Notes: generated by a model not told the origin, from the letters alone. DNA of 64,000 nucleotides from a bacterium (GCA_016124945.1 WGMT01000016.1:1-64000); one strand, 5' to 3'. Numbered from the stretch's first letter, positions 26,788-37,383 are shown. Translations and numbers: made by a program.

Positions 26788-28600
26788 CGACAAAACCGAA
26801 ACCAGGATCCCAGGTGTGGGTGCGACGCTCATTGCACAGATCCGAGAGCTATGGGAAGGATCGGCGGAGCTGTCTCCGGCCTTGCGTTTGGAGCAACGTT
26901 TTGCATTCGTTCGGTGGATAGGCATAGTTGTGCTGGTGCCGACGCTACCGTTCTTCGATCTTCCCCTACAACGAATGTGGACGGCGTACGGCATTCTGCT
27001 CATGGCCACCGTCTACAATCTCTGGATTCAGATTCTGATTAAGCAGAAATCATCAAAGCTCCACAGTGGCTACATTACAACAATCGGCGATGGCATTCTC
27101 TCGATTTCTATGATTATCGCCGGTGGTGGATTCGGCACATCGTTCAACTACGTCCTCTATACCACGACAATGGCTGCCACAATGCGTTATGGCTGGTCAC
27201 CTTCCATGATCGTGATCGGGCTTTACTTTGCACTTGATGCTTCGTTTAGCGTTCTGAATGGTGGGCAAGGGATCAACGGAGACTTTGTACTGCGCACACT
27301 GTTTCTGGTGTTGACAGTCGTTCTCGCCAGTTATCTACAAGAGCAGGCGCGACTTGCAGAAGCGGCATTGGCACAGCAATTGGAGCGAGCCAGTGCACTC
27401 AATGAAAGCTCACGTTCTCTTAGTTCAAGCCTGGAACTGCAAGTTGTTATGAAGGTAGCAGTGGATGAGGCGCACCGCTTAATGAATGCGAAAGCGGCAA
27501 TGCTTCAGTTAGACTGGAACGACGACAGCCCCACCATGTATGTTTCATCTACCGGTAACAACCAAGACAGCACATCTTCTCAGGAACTGCTTGGGTCTTT
27601 GGCATCGGTGATGAAAGGCTTACGTAGAGATCCGGAGCGTGAAGAGATTTGGACAGGGGTGGAGGATCACAAGCACGCCTATCAAATCGTTTCAGTAACA
27701 ACACGCAGTGGCGGCGCCGGGTATGTAGGCGTTCTTCGCGCAAGCAGTGACGAAAAGTTCAGCGACTCAGATTTAAACCTTCTGTGTTCATTTGCAGATC
27801 GAGCAGCATTGGCGATTGAGAATGGTTCGCTGTATAAAACAATTGACGATCGCAGCCATGATCTAAAGCGGGCCTACGCCGAACTCGCCGATGCGCACCA
27901 GGAGTTGCTTGGCATCGACGAAATGAAGACAAACTTCATTGCCAATGTCTCGCACGAGCTACGCACCCCCTTGACTTCGATTCGAAGCTTCTCTGAGTTG
28001 CTCATGTCCTATGCAATCGACGATGGCACACGCCAGGAGTTCCTGGGAATCATCAACACGGAGAGTGAACGGCTGACACGCCTCATCAACGACGTCCTCG
28101 ATATTACAAAAATCGAAGCCGGCCAGGTTGAGTGGCAAATGGCGGAGCACACACTCGGCGATCTGCTGAATACAAGCGCCCGTAATTTCAGCAGCCTGAT
28201 CAGCAAACAGGGATTGGTGTTCAACCTTTCCATCCCAGATGAACCAGTGATTGTCAGTGTCGACCGTGATCGCATCTTGCAGGTGTTGGCGAATCTGTTA
28301 GGCAACGCGCTTAAGTTCACCAAAGAGGGAGAAATTGAGCTGGGTGCCGGCATAAGCGAGGGTGAAGCCCTTGTTTTTGTGCGCGATACCGGCGTCGGCA
28401 TCGCACCTCAATATCACGAGATAATCTTTGAAAAGTTTCACCAGGTCGGCGACACCTTAACCGACAAACCACACGGCACCGGCTTGGGTCTCTCGATCTG
28501 CCGAGACATCATCGAGATTCATGGCGGGCAGATTCGAGTAGAATCTGAACTTGGTGCAGGCAGCAGATTTGTATTCAGCCTACCTTTACACACAGACTAG
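26759..28600 (+). CDS. Membrane sensor histidine kinase with GAF domain
   Basis: 613 residues. Five to six hydrophobic segments (about 45-195) form a MASE-like sensor. A GAF domain follows (about 220-365). The phosphoacceptor motif is NVSHELRTPLTSI (His near 400), and the ATPase domain has NLLGNALKFT, DTGVGI and HGTGLGLSICRDI. It is the likely partner of the single-domain regulator just upstream. ATG at 26759 overlaps that gene by 29 bp; GTG at 26816 is an alternative start. It closes the five-gene operon. Confidence 0.92.
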   Translation: MFRTSPLTFNDKTETRIPGVGATLIAQIRELWEGSAELSPALRLEQRFAFVRWIGIVVLVPTLPFFDLPLQRMWTAYGILLMATVYNLWIQILIKQKSSKLHSGYITTIGDGILSISMIIAGGGFGTSFNYVLYTTTMAATMRYGWSPSMIVIGLYFALDASFSVLNGGQGINGDFVLRTLFLVLTVVLASYLQEQARLAEAALAQQLERASALNESSRSLSSSLELQVVMKVAVDEAHRLMNAKAAMLQLDWNDDSPTMYVSSTGNNQDSTSSQELLGSLASVMKGLRRDPEREEIWTGVEDHKHAYQIVSVTTRSGGAGYVGVLRASSDEKFSDSDLNLLCSFADRAALAIENGSLYKTIDDRSHDLKRAYAELADAHQELLGIDEMKTNFIANVSHELRTPLTSIRSFSELLMSYAIDDGTRQEFLGIINTESERLTRLINDVLDITKIEAGQVEWQMAEHTLGDLLNTSARNFSSLISKQGLVFNLSIPDEPVIVSVDRDRILQVLANLLGNALKFTKEGEIELGAGISEGEALVFVRDTGVGIAPQYHEIIFEKFHQVGDTLTDKPHGTGLGLSICRDIIEIHGGQIRVESELGAGSRFVFSLPLHTD

Positions 28601-28639
28601 TGATCAGTTAACAAGATTCTTGCCATTTTGCGCAAATGA

Positions 28640-28770
28640 ATCACTGAATTCAGATGAAACGCGGAGTGAGCACGCCCTCGTGCGGCTCTATAGAGTAAGC
28701 GTCGCACGAGGGCGTGCTCACTCCGCAGGATTTCATGGCCTCTTTTCGGCCACCTTGTACGAGGATGCTA
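28640..28770. repeat. Dispersed hairpin element, copy 1
   Basis: A 24-bp perfect hairpin (28661-28684 with 28703-28726; loop 18 nt) with the core GAGTGAGCACGCCCTCGTGCG. The same core with two changes forms the 31-bp hairpin at 34630-34699. Similarity continues past the hairpin (ATTTCATGG...TTGTAC). The rest of the spacer up to 29059 shows no gene. Confidence 0.8.
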
Positions 28771-29059
28771 TCGCTGCTCTGACTGGATAAATTGCAACCG
28801 TCCTGGCTCTCGCAGCTGGGCTATTGGCGCGCCTGCGGCAGCGAGCCGTTGAGAGCGTTAGCTGTGGATCCACCCGATCGAATCTGTCCAATTCCCTGAT
28901 ACTCCTGATTTTTATATTAACTTGTTTGTTGAGATACCTTATACTATCGGTTGATCCTTCAATACCTGACTCAGACGAGTTTGCCAACAGAATCAACCAA
29001 TCGTCTGGCGTTTGCTGCCCTCAGCGACGTCGTCCATCCCCCCACCACAGGAGGAGACC

Positions 29060-29818
29060 ATGTACACCACCGACCAATACGAAGGTATGCTGGCTGAAAC
29101 TGTTACCATCGCCGGCCACAACGGCGATGTGATCAACGCCTACCTGGCGCGTCCGTTAGGTAAAGGACCCTTTCCGGGTGTGGTGCTGATTCACCACATG
29201 CCGGGGTGGGACGAGTGGTATCGTGAGGCCACGCGCAAGTTCGCACACCACGGGTACGTCGCCATCTCGCCCAATCTCTACTTCCGCGCCGGCCACGGCA
29301 CGCCCGAAGACGTCACCGCGGCGGTGCGCGCCGAGGGGGGCGTCCCCGATCAGCAGGCTGTGGGCGATATTGCCGGGGCCATGCGCTACTTGCGCTCGCT
29401 GCCCTACCTCAACGGCAAAGTCGGCGTCTTCGGCACCTGCTCCGGCGGACGGCACGCCGTGCTGGCTGCGTCGCTTGTCCCCGACGGCTTTGACGCTGTG
29501 GTGGATTGCTGGGGCGGCGGTGTGGTGATGGCCGAGAGCGATCTCACGGACAAACGACCTGTTGCACCCATCGATTATACGGCGCAACTGCACGCGCCGA
29601 TTCTGGGCCTCTTTGGCGACCAGGATCGTAGCCCCACGCCCGAACAGGTGGCGATCCACGAGGCGGAACTGAGGAAACACGGCAAAGCGTACGAATTCCA
29701 CATGTACGCCGACGCCGGCCACGGCTTCTTCTACTACGACCGTCCTAACTACCGACAGGCGCAGACGATGGAAGGGTGGCAGAAGATTTGGGCATTTTTG
29801 GGTAACCATTTGGCGTAA
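29060..29818 (+). CDS. Dienelactone hydrolase-family protein
   Basis: 252 residues with an alpha/beta hydrolase fold. The nucleophile motif is GTCSGG with Cys, as in dienelactone hydrolases. The catalytic Asp is in FGDQDRSPT and the His in DAGHGFFYYD. The oxyanion-side segment VVLIHHMPGWDEW is also typical. The natural substrate is unknown; such enzymes open lactones or cleave esters. ATG at 29060 follows AGGAGACC, and an upstream in-frame start at 29012 lacks support. The small gene 15 bp downstream is likely in the same operon. Confidence 0.9.
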   Translation: MYTTDQYEGMLAETVTIAGHNGDVINAYLARPLGKGPFPGVVLIHHMPGWDEWYREATRKFAHHGYVAISPNLYFRAGHGTPEDVTAAVRAEGGVPDQQAVGDIAGAMRYLRSLPYLNGKVGVFGTCSGGRHAVLAASLVPDGFDAVVDCWGGGVVMAESDLTDKRPVAPIDYTAQLHAPILGLFGDQDRSPTPEQVAIHEAELRKHGKAYEFHMYADAGHGFFYYDRPNYRQAQTMEGWQKIWAFLGNHLA

Positions 29819-29833
29819 AAGGAGATCCCTTTC

Positions 29834-30103
29834 ATGTGCACCATGATCGTCAATCAAGTGAAAATGAACGGCAGTGGCAAGGGCAAGGACGGTTGGTTCG
29901 ATCTGTCACAGGCGAACGTATCGTATGATCACCCCTTCCACTTGCCCTTGGAACACGCGCTCAACATCGACTTTGTCGATCCCGCGCAAGGACCGGGCGC
30001 ACGTGTGGCGGTAGAACTGAGCGTCGCCTCAGCTCGTGCCCTGATGGAAACGATCCAGGCCGTGCTCGCCGAAGCGGAAGCCGGCGGGTATTTGGATGAA
30101 TGA
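29834..30103 (+). CDS. Small conserved protein (DUF6295-like)
   Basis: 89 residues, soluble. It contains MCTMIVNQVKMNGSGKGKDG, WFDLSQANVSYDHPFH and LEHALNIDF. I recognise it as a short conserved protein often found in Chloroflexota and Actinobacteria, but no function is known. AAGGAGAT lies before the ATG. The stop codon lies inside the left arm of a 28-bp hairpin. Confidence 0.75.
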   Translation: MCTMIVNQVKMNGSGKGKDGWFDLSQANVSYDHPFHLPLEHALNIDFVDPAQGPGARVAVELSVASARALMETIQAVLAEAEAGGYLDE

Positions 30104-30160
30104 AGAATAAAGAATGGGTAGAGGCGACACGTCCTCTACCCATTCTTTATTCTTCATTCA
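30097..30160. terminator. 28-bp perfect hairpin overlapping a stop codon
   Basis: Arms 30097-30124 and 30133-30160 are exact reverse complements, with an 8-nt loop. The TGA stop codon (30101-30103) is part of the stem. Confidence 0.75.
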
Positions 30161-30212
30161 TTGTCTACAAATATTTTAGACCTCTACGTTAAATGACGAC
30201 AGGGATCTCCTC

Positions 30213-31838
30213 ATGGCGGTTGCATCTTCTTCAGCCGAACATGCCGGCGCGGCTGCTCAACCAAATCGCATGGCGTTGATGCGTCAGGTGTGGAAACTCG
30301 CACTGCCGGTGATTCTCACCAACCTGCTGCAAAGCCTGGTCGACGTGATAGACGTCTTCATGGTGGGGCGACTGGGGCCGATTGCGATTGCGGCTGTGGG
30401 CATGAGCAGCGCACTGCGCATGTTGGTGCTGGTGATGATGCTTTCGGTGGCGGCGGGGGCCATGAGTTTGATTGCCCAGGCCAAAGGTGCACGTGATCCT
30501 GAGCGGATGAGCTTCGTGACGCGCCAGGCGATCTCTTCGGGCATCTTGCTCTCGCTGGCGTTAACCGTCTTCGGCCTGCTGATGGCGCGCCCACTATTGG
30601 GGCTGGTCAACAGCGGAGGTGAAGCGGAAGCCACGGAATTGGGCGCACAGTATTTGCAGATCCTCTTCCTGGGCACACCTTTTTTGGTGCTAAACATTGT
30701 CTTCAACCGGCTGATGCAGGGCGCGGGCGACACAGTCACCCCGCTTGTGCTTACCGGTGCGTTGAACGTGCTCAACGTGATCTTCAACTTTGTGCTCATG
30801 TTTGGGATAGGCCCTGTGCCGGCTTTTGGTGTGGCGGGCGCAGCCCTGGGGACGGTGATCGCCCGTGCGATCGGCGTGGCGGTGGTCTTTTACGTGATTT
30901 ACTCCGGGCGCAACGTGATCCAACTCTTGCCCGGCAGCTACCGCCCCGATTGGCAAATGTTTAAGGACATTTTCACCATCGGCGTGCCTTCCGGCGTGCA
31001 AGGACTCTTTCGCAACGGCTCACGGCTGATGGTAATTGGTCTTGTCACCGCAACGGAGGCGGGCACCTTTGGTGCGGCGGCGCTGGCGATTGGCTTCCAG
31101 GTGGAGACGCTTGTTTTTATGCCGGGGCTGGCGCTCAATGTGGCGGCGACTTCGTTGGTGGGGCAGGCATTGGGCTTCTGGCAGCCGGAGGAGGCGCGGC
31201 GGCGCGGCAACATGGCGATCCTCATCGGGCTGGTTGTCATGATTGTTCTGGCGATCCCTATCATTGTCTTTGCGCCGACGATCATTCGGATTTTCGATCC
31301 CAGTGCGCACCCCGATCTGCTGCGGGTGGGCGTAAACTACTTCCACATCAACACCGTCGTGCTTCCCCTGAGTGCCGTAGCAATGGTGGCCAACGGCGCG
31401 TTGCGCGGCGCGGGCGACTCGATGCCCGGTCTAATCGGCACCGCCATCACGCGGGCGCTTGTCTCGGTGTCGCTGGCATGGCTGCTGGCCTTCCCCCTGG
31501 GCATGGGATCTACCGGCGTCTGGTTTGCACTGGTCATCGGCATTGTATTGGAGGCGATCTACATGGGCTTACGCTGGCGTAGCAAGACGTGGATCAAAGT
31601 GGCGCTACACAAATCCGAGATCTACCGCCGTCATCTACGTCACCTGCCGGAGGAGAACCAACAAGCCTACCTGCGCGAAATCCGCACCCCGTTCATGGCC
31701 TACCCCAACGCCCGCGAAATCGTAGACGAAGAAGGCGCTATTTACACCGTCCCCGCGCGCGAGGATATCCGTGTGCGCTTCAACGAGAATGGGTACACAA
31801 CCGATCACGGAAAACGCCACACCGTTGATGGCGTGTAG
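30213..31838 (+). CDS. MATE-family efflux transporter (second copy)
   Basis: 541 residues, longer than the copy at 18123 by a C-terminal hydrophilic extension of about 60 residues. Repeat motifs are LMQGAGDTVTPL and GALRGAGDSMPGL. About 12 membrane segments are visible. The cytoplasmic tail (HLRHLPEENQQAYL...) has no known domain. Substrate unknown. Confidence 0.9.
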   Translation: MAVASSSAEHAGAAAQPNRMALMRQVWKLALPVILTNLLQSLVDVIDVFMVGRLGPIAIAAVGMSSALRMLVLVMMLSVAAGAMSLIAQAKGARDPERMSFVTRQAISSGILLSLALTVFGLLMARPLLGLVNSGGEAEATELGAQYLQILFLGTPFLVLNIVFNRLMQGAGDTVTPLVLTGALNVLNVIFNFVLMFGIGPVPAFGVAGAALGTVIARAIGVAVVFYVIYSGRNVIQLLPGSYRPDWQMFKDIFTIGVPSGVQGLFRNGSRLMVIGLVTATEAGTFGAAALAIGFQVETLVFMPGLALNVAATSLVGQALGFWQPEEARRRGNMAILIGLVVMIVLAIPIIVFAPTIIRIFDPSAHPDLLRVGVNYFHINTVVLPLSAVAMVANGALRGAGDSMPGLIGTAITRALVSVSLAWLLAFPLGMGSTGVWFALVIGIVLEAIYMGLRWRSKTWIKVALHKSEIYRRHLRHLPEENQQAYLREIRTPFMAYPNAREIVDEEGAIYTVPAREDIRVRFNENGYTTDHGKRHTVDGV

Positions 31839-32140
31839 AAGTTACGGCAAATGAAGGGTTGAACCAGTTTATTTCAATTTCAGGGCGCGCTGCGACAGTG
31901 CCTGGCACTGTCTGTCCCCAATTTGAATTGCACCCCGGTTCACCGTGTCATTTGCAAAATGTCACGGCATTTGCATCATCCGATCACCTCTTTGACACGA
32001 TCAGCTCAGCCCTCCCATTTTGCCCCTATTTTCAGCCTAAATACCTGCCACCATCTCTTTGAGTTCCATCCCGCTTGTGCTATGCTGTGGCGTGCCCATT
32101 GTACCTACGCGTGGGGCCGCTTTTAGATTGACTGGACTTC
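31839..32140. other. Spacer without gene; short palindrome
   Basis: About 300 bp. GACAGTGCC/GGCACTGTC (31894-31912) is an almost perfect palindrome. No convincing gene or terminator is seen. Short open frames here lack ribosome binding sites. Confidence 0.4.
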
Positions 32141-33208
32141 ATGAAACGAACTGTGCAAATGCTGATTGGGCTCGCAATCAGCGCATTTTTTATTTATTTG
32201 GTCCTGCCCGGCCTGCATCTGCCGGACGTGTGGCATTCGCTCCAAACCGCAAACTACTGGTGGATCCTACCCGGTGTCGGCACTTACTTCGTTGGCCTCT
32301 GGGCGAGGACGTGGCGCTGGCATTACATGTTGCGACACCTCAAGCCCATTCCACTCACCCGGCTCTTCCCGGTGGTCTGTATCGGTTACTTCGGCAACAA
32401 CATCTACCCACTGCGCGCCGGTGAAGTGATCCGCTCTTACGTGCTCAAACGCAAAGAGTCGATTGCCATGAGTTCCAGCCTCGCCACCGTGATCATTGAA
32501 CGCATCTTCGACGGGCTGGTGATGCTCATCTTCGTCTTCCTGGCCTTGCCCTTTGCCCCCATGCCAGTGATGTACCGCAACCTGGTGATTGTACTTACTG
32601 TATTTTTATTGCTGGCAACCGCCATATTTATATGGATGGCGGCGCGACCCGAGCGGATGGTGAGCTTCTATAACTGGTTTGCCAGTCGACTGTTGCCCCA
32701 ACGCATTCGCCTGCGCACCGACGATCTATACGAACGTTTTATGCAAGGGCTGCAAAGCCTCAACAGCAGCAACGACGTCTTCATGCTCTTCGCCACCAGT
32801 GTGGTGATCTGGCTGATGGAGACGGTGAAGTACTGGTTTGTGATGCATGCGTTTCCGTTTGAGGTCAATTTCATTGTCCTCATGCTGATGAATGGGCTGG
32901 TGAACCTGGCCACAACGCTGCCCTCTGCGCCTGGTTATGTGGGTACGTTCGACGCACCAGGTATCGAAACCCTGGTGGCGTTTGGGGTGGAGCGAAACAT
33001 TGCCGCCGGTTATACCTTTACATTGCACGCCGCGCTCTGGCTTCCGGTGACACTGTTAGGCGGGTACTACTTTTGGCGTGAACAACTCCGTTGGGACGAT
33101 TTCAGTAAGGCCAAAGCGCAGGCCGCGCCTCCCGAAGAGGACGAGCGCGCAGCCGTCGGGGCTGAATCTGCGCAAAGCCTGGAAATATCAAAGTTGAAGG
33201 AGGGGTAA
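32141..33208 (+). CDS. Flippase-like membrane protein (lysylphosphatidylglycerol synthase TM region family)
   Basis: 355 residues with about eight hydrophobic segments. Motifs [21 protein letters not shown] and [12 protein letters not shown] are hallmarks of the UPF0104/YbhN-like integral membrane family. Members are linked to lipid or glycolipid flipping, often near polysaccharide genes. It ends 4 bp before a UDP-glucose dehydrogenase gene, so a role in envelope glycan or glycolipid export is a reasonable inference. The C-terminal tail is acidic and soluble. Confidence 0.88.
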   Translation: MKRTVQMLIGLAISAFFIYLVLPGLHLPDVWHSLQTANYWWILPGVGTYFVGLWARTWRWHYMLRHLKPIPLTRLFPVVCIGYFGNNIYPLRAGEVIRSYVLKRKESIAMSSSLATVIIERIFDGLVMLIFVFLALPFAPMPVMYRNLVIVLTVFLLLATAIFIWMAARPERMVSFYNWFASRLLPQRIRLRTDDLYERFMQGLQSLNSSNDVFMLFATSVVIWLMETVKYWFVMHAFPFEVNFIVLMLMNGLVNLATTLPSAPGYVGTFDAPGIETLVAFGVERNIAAGYTFTLHAALWLPVTLLGGYYFWREQLRWDDFSKAKAQAAPPEEDERAAVGAESAQSLEISKLKEG

Positions 33209-33212
33209 ACAG

Positions 33213-34598
33213 ATGAGACACATTGCTGTGGCAGGCACCGGCTACGTAGGACTGGTGACCGGCACTTGTTTTGCAAATCTAGGCAACAAGATCACCTGTA
33301 TCGACATTTCAGAAGAAAAAATCGAAATGTTGAAGCGGGGCGAGGTGCCCATCTACGAGCCGGGGCTAAGTGAACTGATTCAGCGCAACGTGCAGGCCGG
33401 GCGTTTGCACTTTACCACCAGCTATGAAGAAGCACTCAGAGACGCCGAATTCGTCTTCATCTGTGTGGGCACACCCAGCGGCGTAGACGGTGAAGCAGAT
33501 CTGCGCTATGTACGCATGGCCGCTGAATCCATCGCCCGCACCATGGATCACCCGTTGATAATCGTCAACAAGAGTACCGTCCCTGTGGGCACAGGCGACT
33601 GGGTGGCCGACATTATCACCCGCACACAGCCCAAGCCCATCGACTTCGCCGTGGTAAGCTGCCCCGAATTCCTCAAAGAGGGCTCGGCCATCACCGATTT
33701 TATGAATTCGGATCGGGTGGTATTGGGCAGCATGAACCCCGAAGCTGCGGACAAAGTGGCGCAGTTGCATCTGCCCCTGCGCGCCCCCATTATTGTCACC
33801 GATTTGCGCACCGCCGAGATGATCAAGTACGCCAGCAACGCTTTCCTCGCCACGCGCATCAGCTTCATCAACGAAATCGCCACCATCTGCGAAAAACTGG
33901 GCGCGGATGTGCGCGAAGTCGCCGCAGGGATGGGCTACGACAAGCGTATCGGGCCACACTTCCTTAACGCCGGCCTGGGCTACGGCGGCAGTTGTTTCCC
34001 CAAAGATGTGAAAGCGTTGGAGCACATGGCGCTCGTCCAGGGATCACACCCGTCGCTGCTACGCGCCGTTATGGACATCAACCGCGACGCCCGGCGCTGG
34101 GCGGTGATTACGTTGCGAAAACTCCTGGGTGGCCGCCTCAATGGCAAGCGCATCGGTCTGCTCGGGCTGGCCTTCAAGCCCAACACCGACGATTTACGCG
34201 AGTCGCCCGCTATGGAAATTGGTCATTTGCTGCGTATCGAAGGCGCCATCGTCAGTGGATACGATCCGGTGTCGATGCACGGCGCGGCCAAACTTGATCC
34301 GGAACTGTCACTGGCTGCCAGCCCCTACGAACTGGCCCAGGATCTCGATGCCCTGCTCATTTGCACTGAATGGGACGAGTTCAAGCACCTCGACATGACA
34401 CGCATCCACGCCGGCATGGCGCAGCCGATCCTGGTGGACGGGCGCAATGTTTACGATCCCATACAAATGGGGCGCATCGGCTTCATCTACCGTGGCGTCG
34501 GTCGCGGGCAGACGTCGAGTTTCGTCGAAGAAGATGCCATCAACATGATCACGCCACTGCGCAATCTTGTCGACGCCAACGGCGCAGTTAGTACATAA
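33213..34598 (+). CDS. ugd: UDP-glucose 6-dehydrogenase
   Basis: 461 residues. It oxidises UDP-glucose to UDP-glucuronate with two NAD+. The N-terminal Rossmann motif is [14 protein letters not shown], followed by the conserved [10 protein letters not shown]. The catalytic Cys is in [11 protein letters not shown], and the second Rossmann half contains [25 protein letters not shown] lies upstream, inside the end of the previous gene. It supplies uronic-acid sugar donors for envelope polymers. Confidence 0.93.
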   Translation: MRHIAVAGTGYVGLVTGTCFANLGNKITCIDISEEKIEMLKRGEVPIYEPGLSELIQRNVQAGRLHFTTSYEEALRDAEFVFICVGTPSGVDGEADLRYVRMAAESIARTMDHPLIIVNKSTVPVGTGDWVADIITRTQPKPIDFAVVSCPEFLKEGSAITDFMNSDRVVLGSMNPEAADKVAQLHLPLRAPIIVTDLRTAEMIKYASNAFLATRISFINEIATICEKLGADVREVAAGMGYDKRIGPHFLNAGLGYGGSCFPKDVKALEHMALVQGSHPSLLRAVMDINRDARRWAVITLRKLLGGRLNGKRIGLLGLAFKPNTDDLRESPAMEIGHLLRIEGAIVSGYDPVSMHGAAKLDPELSLAASPYELAQDLDALLICTEWDEFKHLDMTRIHAGMAQPILVDGRNVYDPIQMGRIGFIYRGVGRGQTSSFVEEDAINMITPLRNLVDANGAVST

Positions 34599-34599
34599 C

Positions 34600-34740
34600 G
34601 GCGTAAATCAGCCGTAATATTCTGGCAAACAGCGGAGGGAGCACGCCCACGTGCGGCTCTTACCGTGTAGAGCCGCACGTGGGCGTGCTCCCTCCGCTGT
34701 ATTTCATGGACTTATCTCAGCCGTTGTGTACCTGAGTCCT
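34600..34740. repeat. Dispersed hairpin element, copy 2
   Basis: A 31-bp perfect hairpin (34630-34660 with 34669-34699; loop 8 nt) related in sequence to 28661-28726. Flanking sequence downstream (TATTTCATGG and TTGTGTAC) also resembles that copy. Confidence 0.8.
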
Positions 34741-34813
34741 AAAATTCTCTGTGAGGATGAATTACCAGAGAAATGAACGGACATTATTAACCGAAGTTCA
34801 GGATGAATTCTAA

Positions 34814-36109
34814 ATGCCAACCAGCACAAATGGGGCGCTGCCCCTCACCAAAGCAACACTTGCCAACGGCATGCAGGTGATCCTGCAAGAGAGCCACGTT
34901 TCACCTGTGGCTAGTTTTTGGGTCTACTACCGCGTGGGCAGCCGCAACGAACGCCCCGGCCTCACCGGCATCAGCCATTGGGTGGAGCACATGCTCTTCA
35001 AGGGCACGGAACGCTACCCCCAAGGGGAGTTCGACAAATCGGTGGCGCGCGCCGGTGGCTCGTTCAACGGCATGACCTGGCAAGATTGGACCACCTATTT
35101 CGAGACCTTCCCCGCCGAGCGCATTGAACTGGCCCTCGACGTGGAAAGCGACCGCATGGTCAACGCCTTCTTCAACCCCGAAGAGACGGAGTCGGAGCGC
35201 ACGGTGATCATCAGCGAGCGCGAAGGACACGAAAACAGCTACCGCTGGCTGCTCAACCAGGAAGTCCAATCCGCCGCCTATCAGGCACACAGCTACCAGC
35301 ATCCTGTGATCGGCTGGAAGGAAGATCTGCTCACCATCACCCGTGAGGATCTCTACAACCACTACCGCACTTTCTACACACCCAGCAACGCCATCGCCGT
35401 AGCCGTGGGCGACTTCGATTCGCAGTGGATGCTGGAACGCATCGACCATCACTTCGGCTCACTCCCGTCAGGGCCGACGATTCCGCCCCTACGCCTGCGC
35501 GAGCCAGGACAACTGGCTGAACGCCGTGCCACCCTACGCGGCCCCGACCGCACCGGCTACCTGCACATGGCCTTCCACGCCGCCGAAGCCAGCCACGACG
35601 ATTTCTTCGCCCTCACCGTGCTCGACGCCGTCCTCGGTGGGGCCAAGGGCATGGGCCTCTTTGGCGGCAGTTCGTCTAACCGCAGCAACCGGCTCTACCG
35701 CGCCCTGGTCGACACCGAATTGGCGGTTGGTGCAGGGTGCAGCTACATGCCCACCATCGATCCATATCTCTTCACCTTCCGCGCCACCATCAACCCCAAA
35801 TCGAGCCACCAGCAGGTGGAAGACGCGATCTGGGCTGAAATCGCAAAGGTGCAGCAGACGCCGGTGAAGCAGAGTGAATTAGACAAGGCCATCAAGCAGA
35901 CCAAGGCGCAGTTCGCCTTCAGCAGCGAAAGCGTTACCAACCAGGCGTACTGGATCGGCTTCAGCGAAGTCATCGCCAGCACCGACTGGTTCGCCGCCTG
36001 GTTAGACAAGATCAGCGCCGTCACCGCGGAAGACGTGCAACGTGTGGCGCAGCACTACTTCGCCCGCAACCGCCAAACCGTAGGATGGTATCAGCCGGAA
36101 GCAAGCTGA
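34814..36109 (+). CDS. M16-family zinc peptidase
   Basis: 431 residues. The inverted zinc motif HWVEH (HxxEH) lies near residue 55, with the distal Glu in a later helix (about 130). The C-terminal half has the usual inactive-fold partner domain and an R/Y pair near residues 290-330. Bacterial one-domain members act as dimers and degrade peptides or process proteins. Its stop overlaps the next start by one base (TGATG), so it is translated together with RecF. Confidence 0.92.
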   Translation: MPTSTNGALPLTKATLANGMQVILQESHVSPVASFWVYYRVGSRNERPGLTGISHWVEHMLFKGTERYPQGEFDKSVARAGGSFNGMTWQDWTTYFETFPAERIELALDVESDRMVNAFFNPEETESERTVIISEREGHENSYRWLLNQEVQSAAYQAHSYQHPVIGWKEDLLTITREDLYNHYRTFYTPSNAIAVAVGDFDSQWMLERIDHHFGSLPSGPTIPPLRLREPGQLAERRATLRGPDRTGYLHMAFHAAEASHDDFFALTVLDAVLGGAKGMGLFGGSSSNRSNRLYRALVDTELAVGAGCSYMPTIDPYLFTFRATINPKSSHQQVEDAIWAEIAKVQQTPVKQSELDKAIKQTKAQFAFSSESVTNQAYWIGFSEVIASTDWFAAWLDKISAVTAEDVQRVAQHYFARNRQTVGWYQPEAS

Positions 36110-37383
36110 TGTTTCTTTCACACCTGGATCTTACCCACTTCCGCAACTATCAGCACCTTCACCTTGACTTTACAGCGCCCCTGACCCTGGTTCAGGGGCG
36201 CAACGCGCAGGGAAAGACCAACCTGCTCGAAGCCATCTACTACCTCGCCACCAGCAAATCGAGCCACGCCGGCACTGAAAAAGAAGTGGTGGGTTGGAGC
36301 GCCGAAGACGAACCCATCCCCTACACCCAGATCACCGGCACCGTCCACCGTAAAGACGAGACACACAAGCTCGAAGTCCTCTTTACGGCGCGTGACAAAA
36401 ACCGGGGCGTCGATGCCAACTTCACCAAGCAGATCCGCATTAACGGCGTGGGCCGTCGTGGCATTGATCTCATCGGCGAGATGCGCGCTGTCCTCTTTTT
36501 GCCCGAAGACGTCGTCCTCGTAGACGGCAGCCCCAGCGAACGCCGCCGCTACATTGACATCGCCCTCTGCCAGATTGAACGAGGCTACACCCAACACCTG
36601 TCTCGTTATCAAAAGGTACTGACCCAGCGTAACAGCCTGCTCAAACAACTGCGCGAAGACGGCGCATCGCACCGCGATCCGTCGGTCTCCGCCCAACTCG
36701 CCTTTTGGGACGACCAATTGGTACAGCACGGCGGCTATGTCTTGGCACGACGTTACCGTTTCCTGGCAGACATGGCCCCCATCGCTCGCGCCCGTCACGC
36801 CCAGTTGACCGAAGATCGCGAGCAGTTGCACCTCGTCTACCTGCCCAGCTTCAACGCCGGTCATCTGAGCGAGGCAGCGTACCGTCGGCTCAAGGACGGT
36901 GACAGCGCCGCCGATCTGATCCGTTTCCCCGATCCGTTGCCCACGGCGCAGGCACTCGCCACAGCCTTCCTGCGCAAACTGGAGACGCGCCGAGATCGCG
37001 AACTGGCCACAGGCAGCACACTCTATGGCCCACACCGCGACGACATGGCATTCAATGTTAACGGGCGTGATTTGCGTACTTACGGGAGCCGCGGCCAACA
37101 GCGTACGGCTTCGCTGTCTCTCAAGCTAGCCGAGTTGGAAATCATGACCGCCGACACCGGCGAAACGCCGCTTCTACTGTTGGATGATGTGATGAGCGAA
37201 TTAGATGCCCGACGGCGGGGTATGTTGCTCGCCGTGCTCTCTAAAGTGGAACAAGCAGTGGTCACCACCACCGATTGGAATGACTTTACACCTGCTTTTC
37301 TGGCACAGGCGCAGTTGCTACATGTAGAAAATGGAGAAGTCAGCCCAAAAGCGGGTGAGGAAGTGTTGCCGCAATCGGAATAA
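36109..37383 (+). CDS. recF: DNA replication and repair protein RecF
   Basis: 424 residues. Walker A is GRNAQGKTNLLEA, followed by the RecF-typical FLPEDVVLVDGSPSERRRY. The signature-like segment is YGSRGQQRTASLSLKLAE, and Walker B/D-loop is LLLLDDVMSELD. It loads RecA at single-strand gaps. Unusually it is coupled to an M16 peptidase gene and not to dnaN or gyrB. Confidence 0.94.
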   Translation: MFLSHLDLTHFRNYQHLHLDFTAPLTLVQGRNAQGKTNLLEAIYYLATSKSSHAGTEKEVVGWSAEDEPIPYTQITGTVHRKDETHKLEVLFTARDKNRGVDANFTKQIRINGVGRRGIDLIGEMRAVLFLPEDVVLVDGSPSERRRYIDIALCQIERGYTQHLSRYQKVLTQRNSLLKQLREDGASHRDPSVSAQLAFWDDQLVQHGGYVLARRYRFLADMAPIARARHAQLTEDREQLHLVYLPSFNAGHLSEAAYRRLKDGDSAADLIRFPDPLPTAQALATAFLRKLETRRDRELATGSTLYGPHRDDMAFNVNGRDLRTYGSRGQQRTASLSLKLAELEIMTADTGETPLLLLDDVMSELDARRRGMLLAVLSKVEQAVVTTTDWNDFTPAFLAQAQLLHVENGEVSPKAGEEVLPQSE

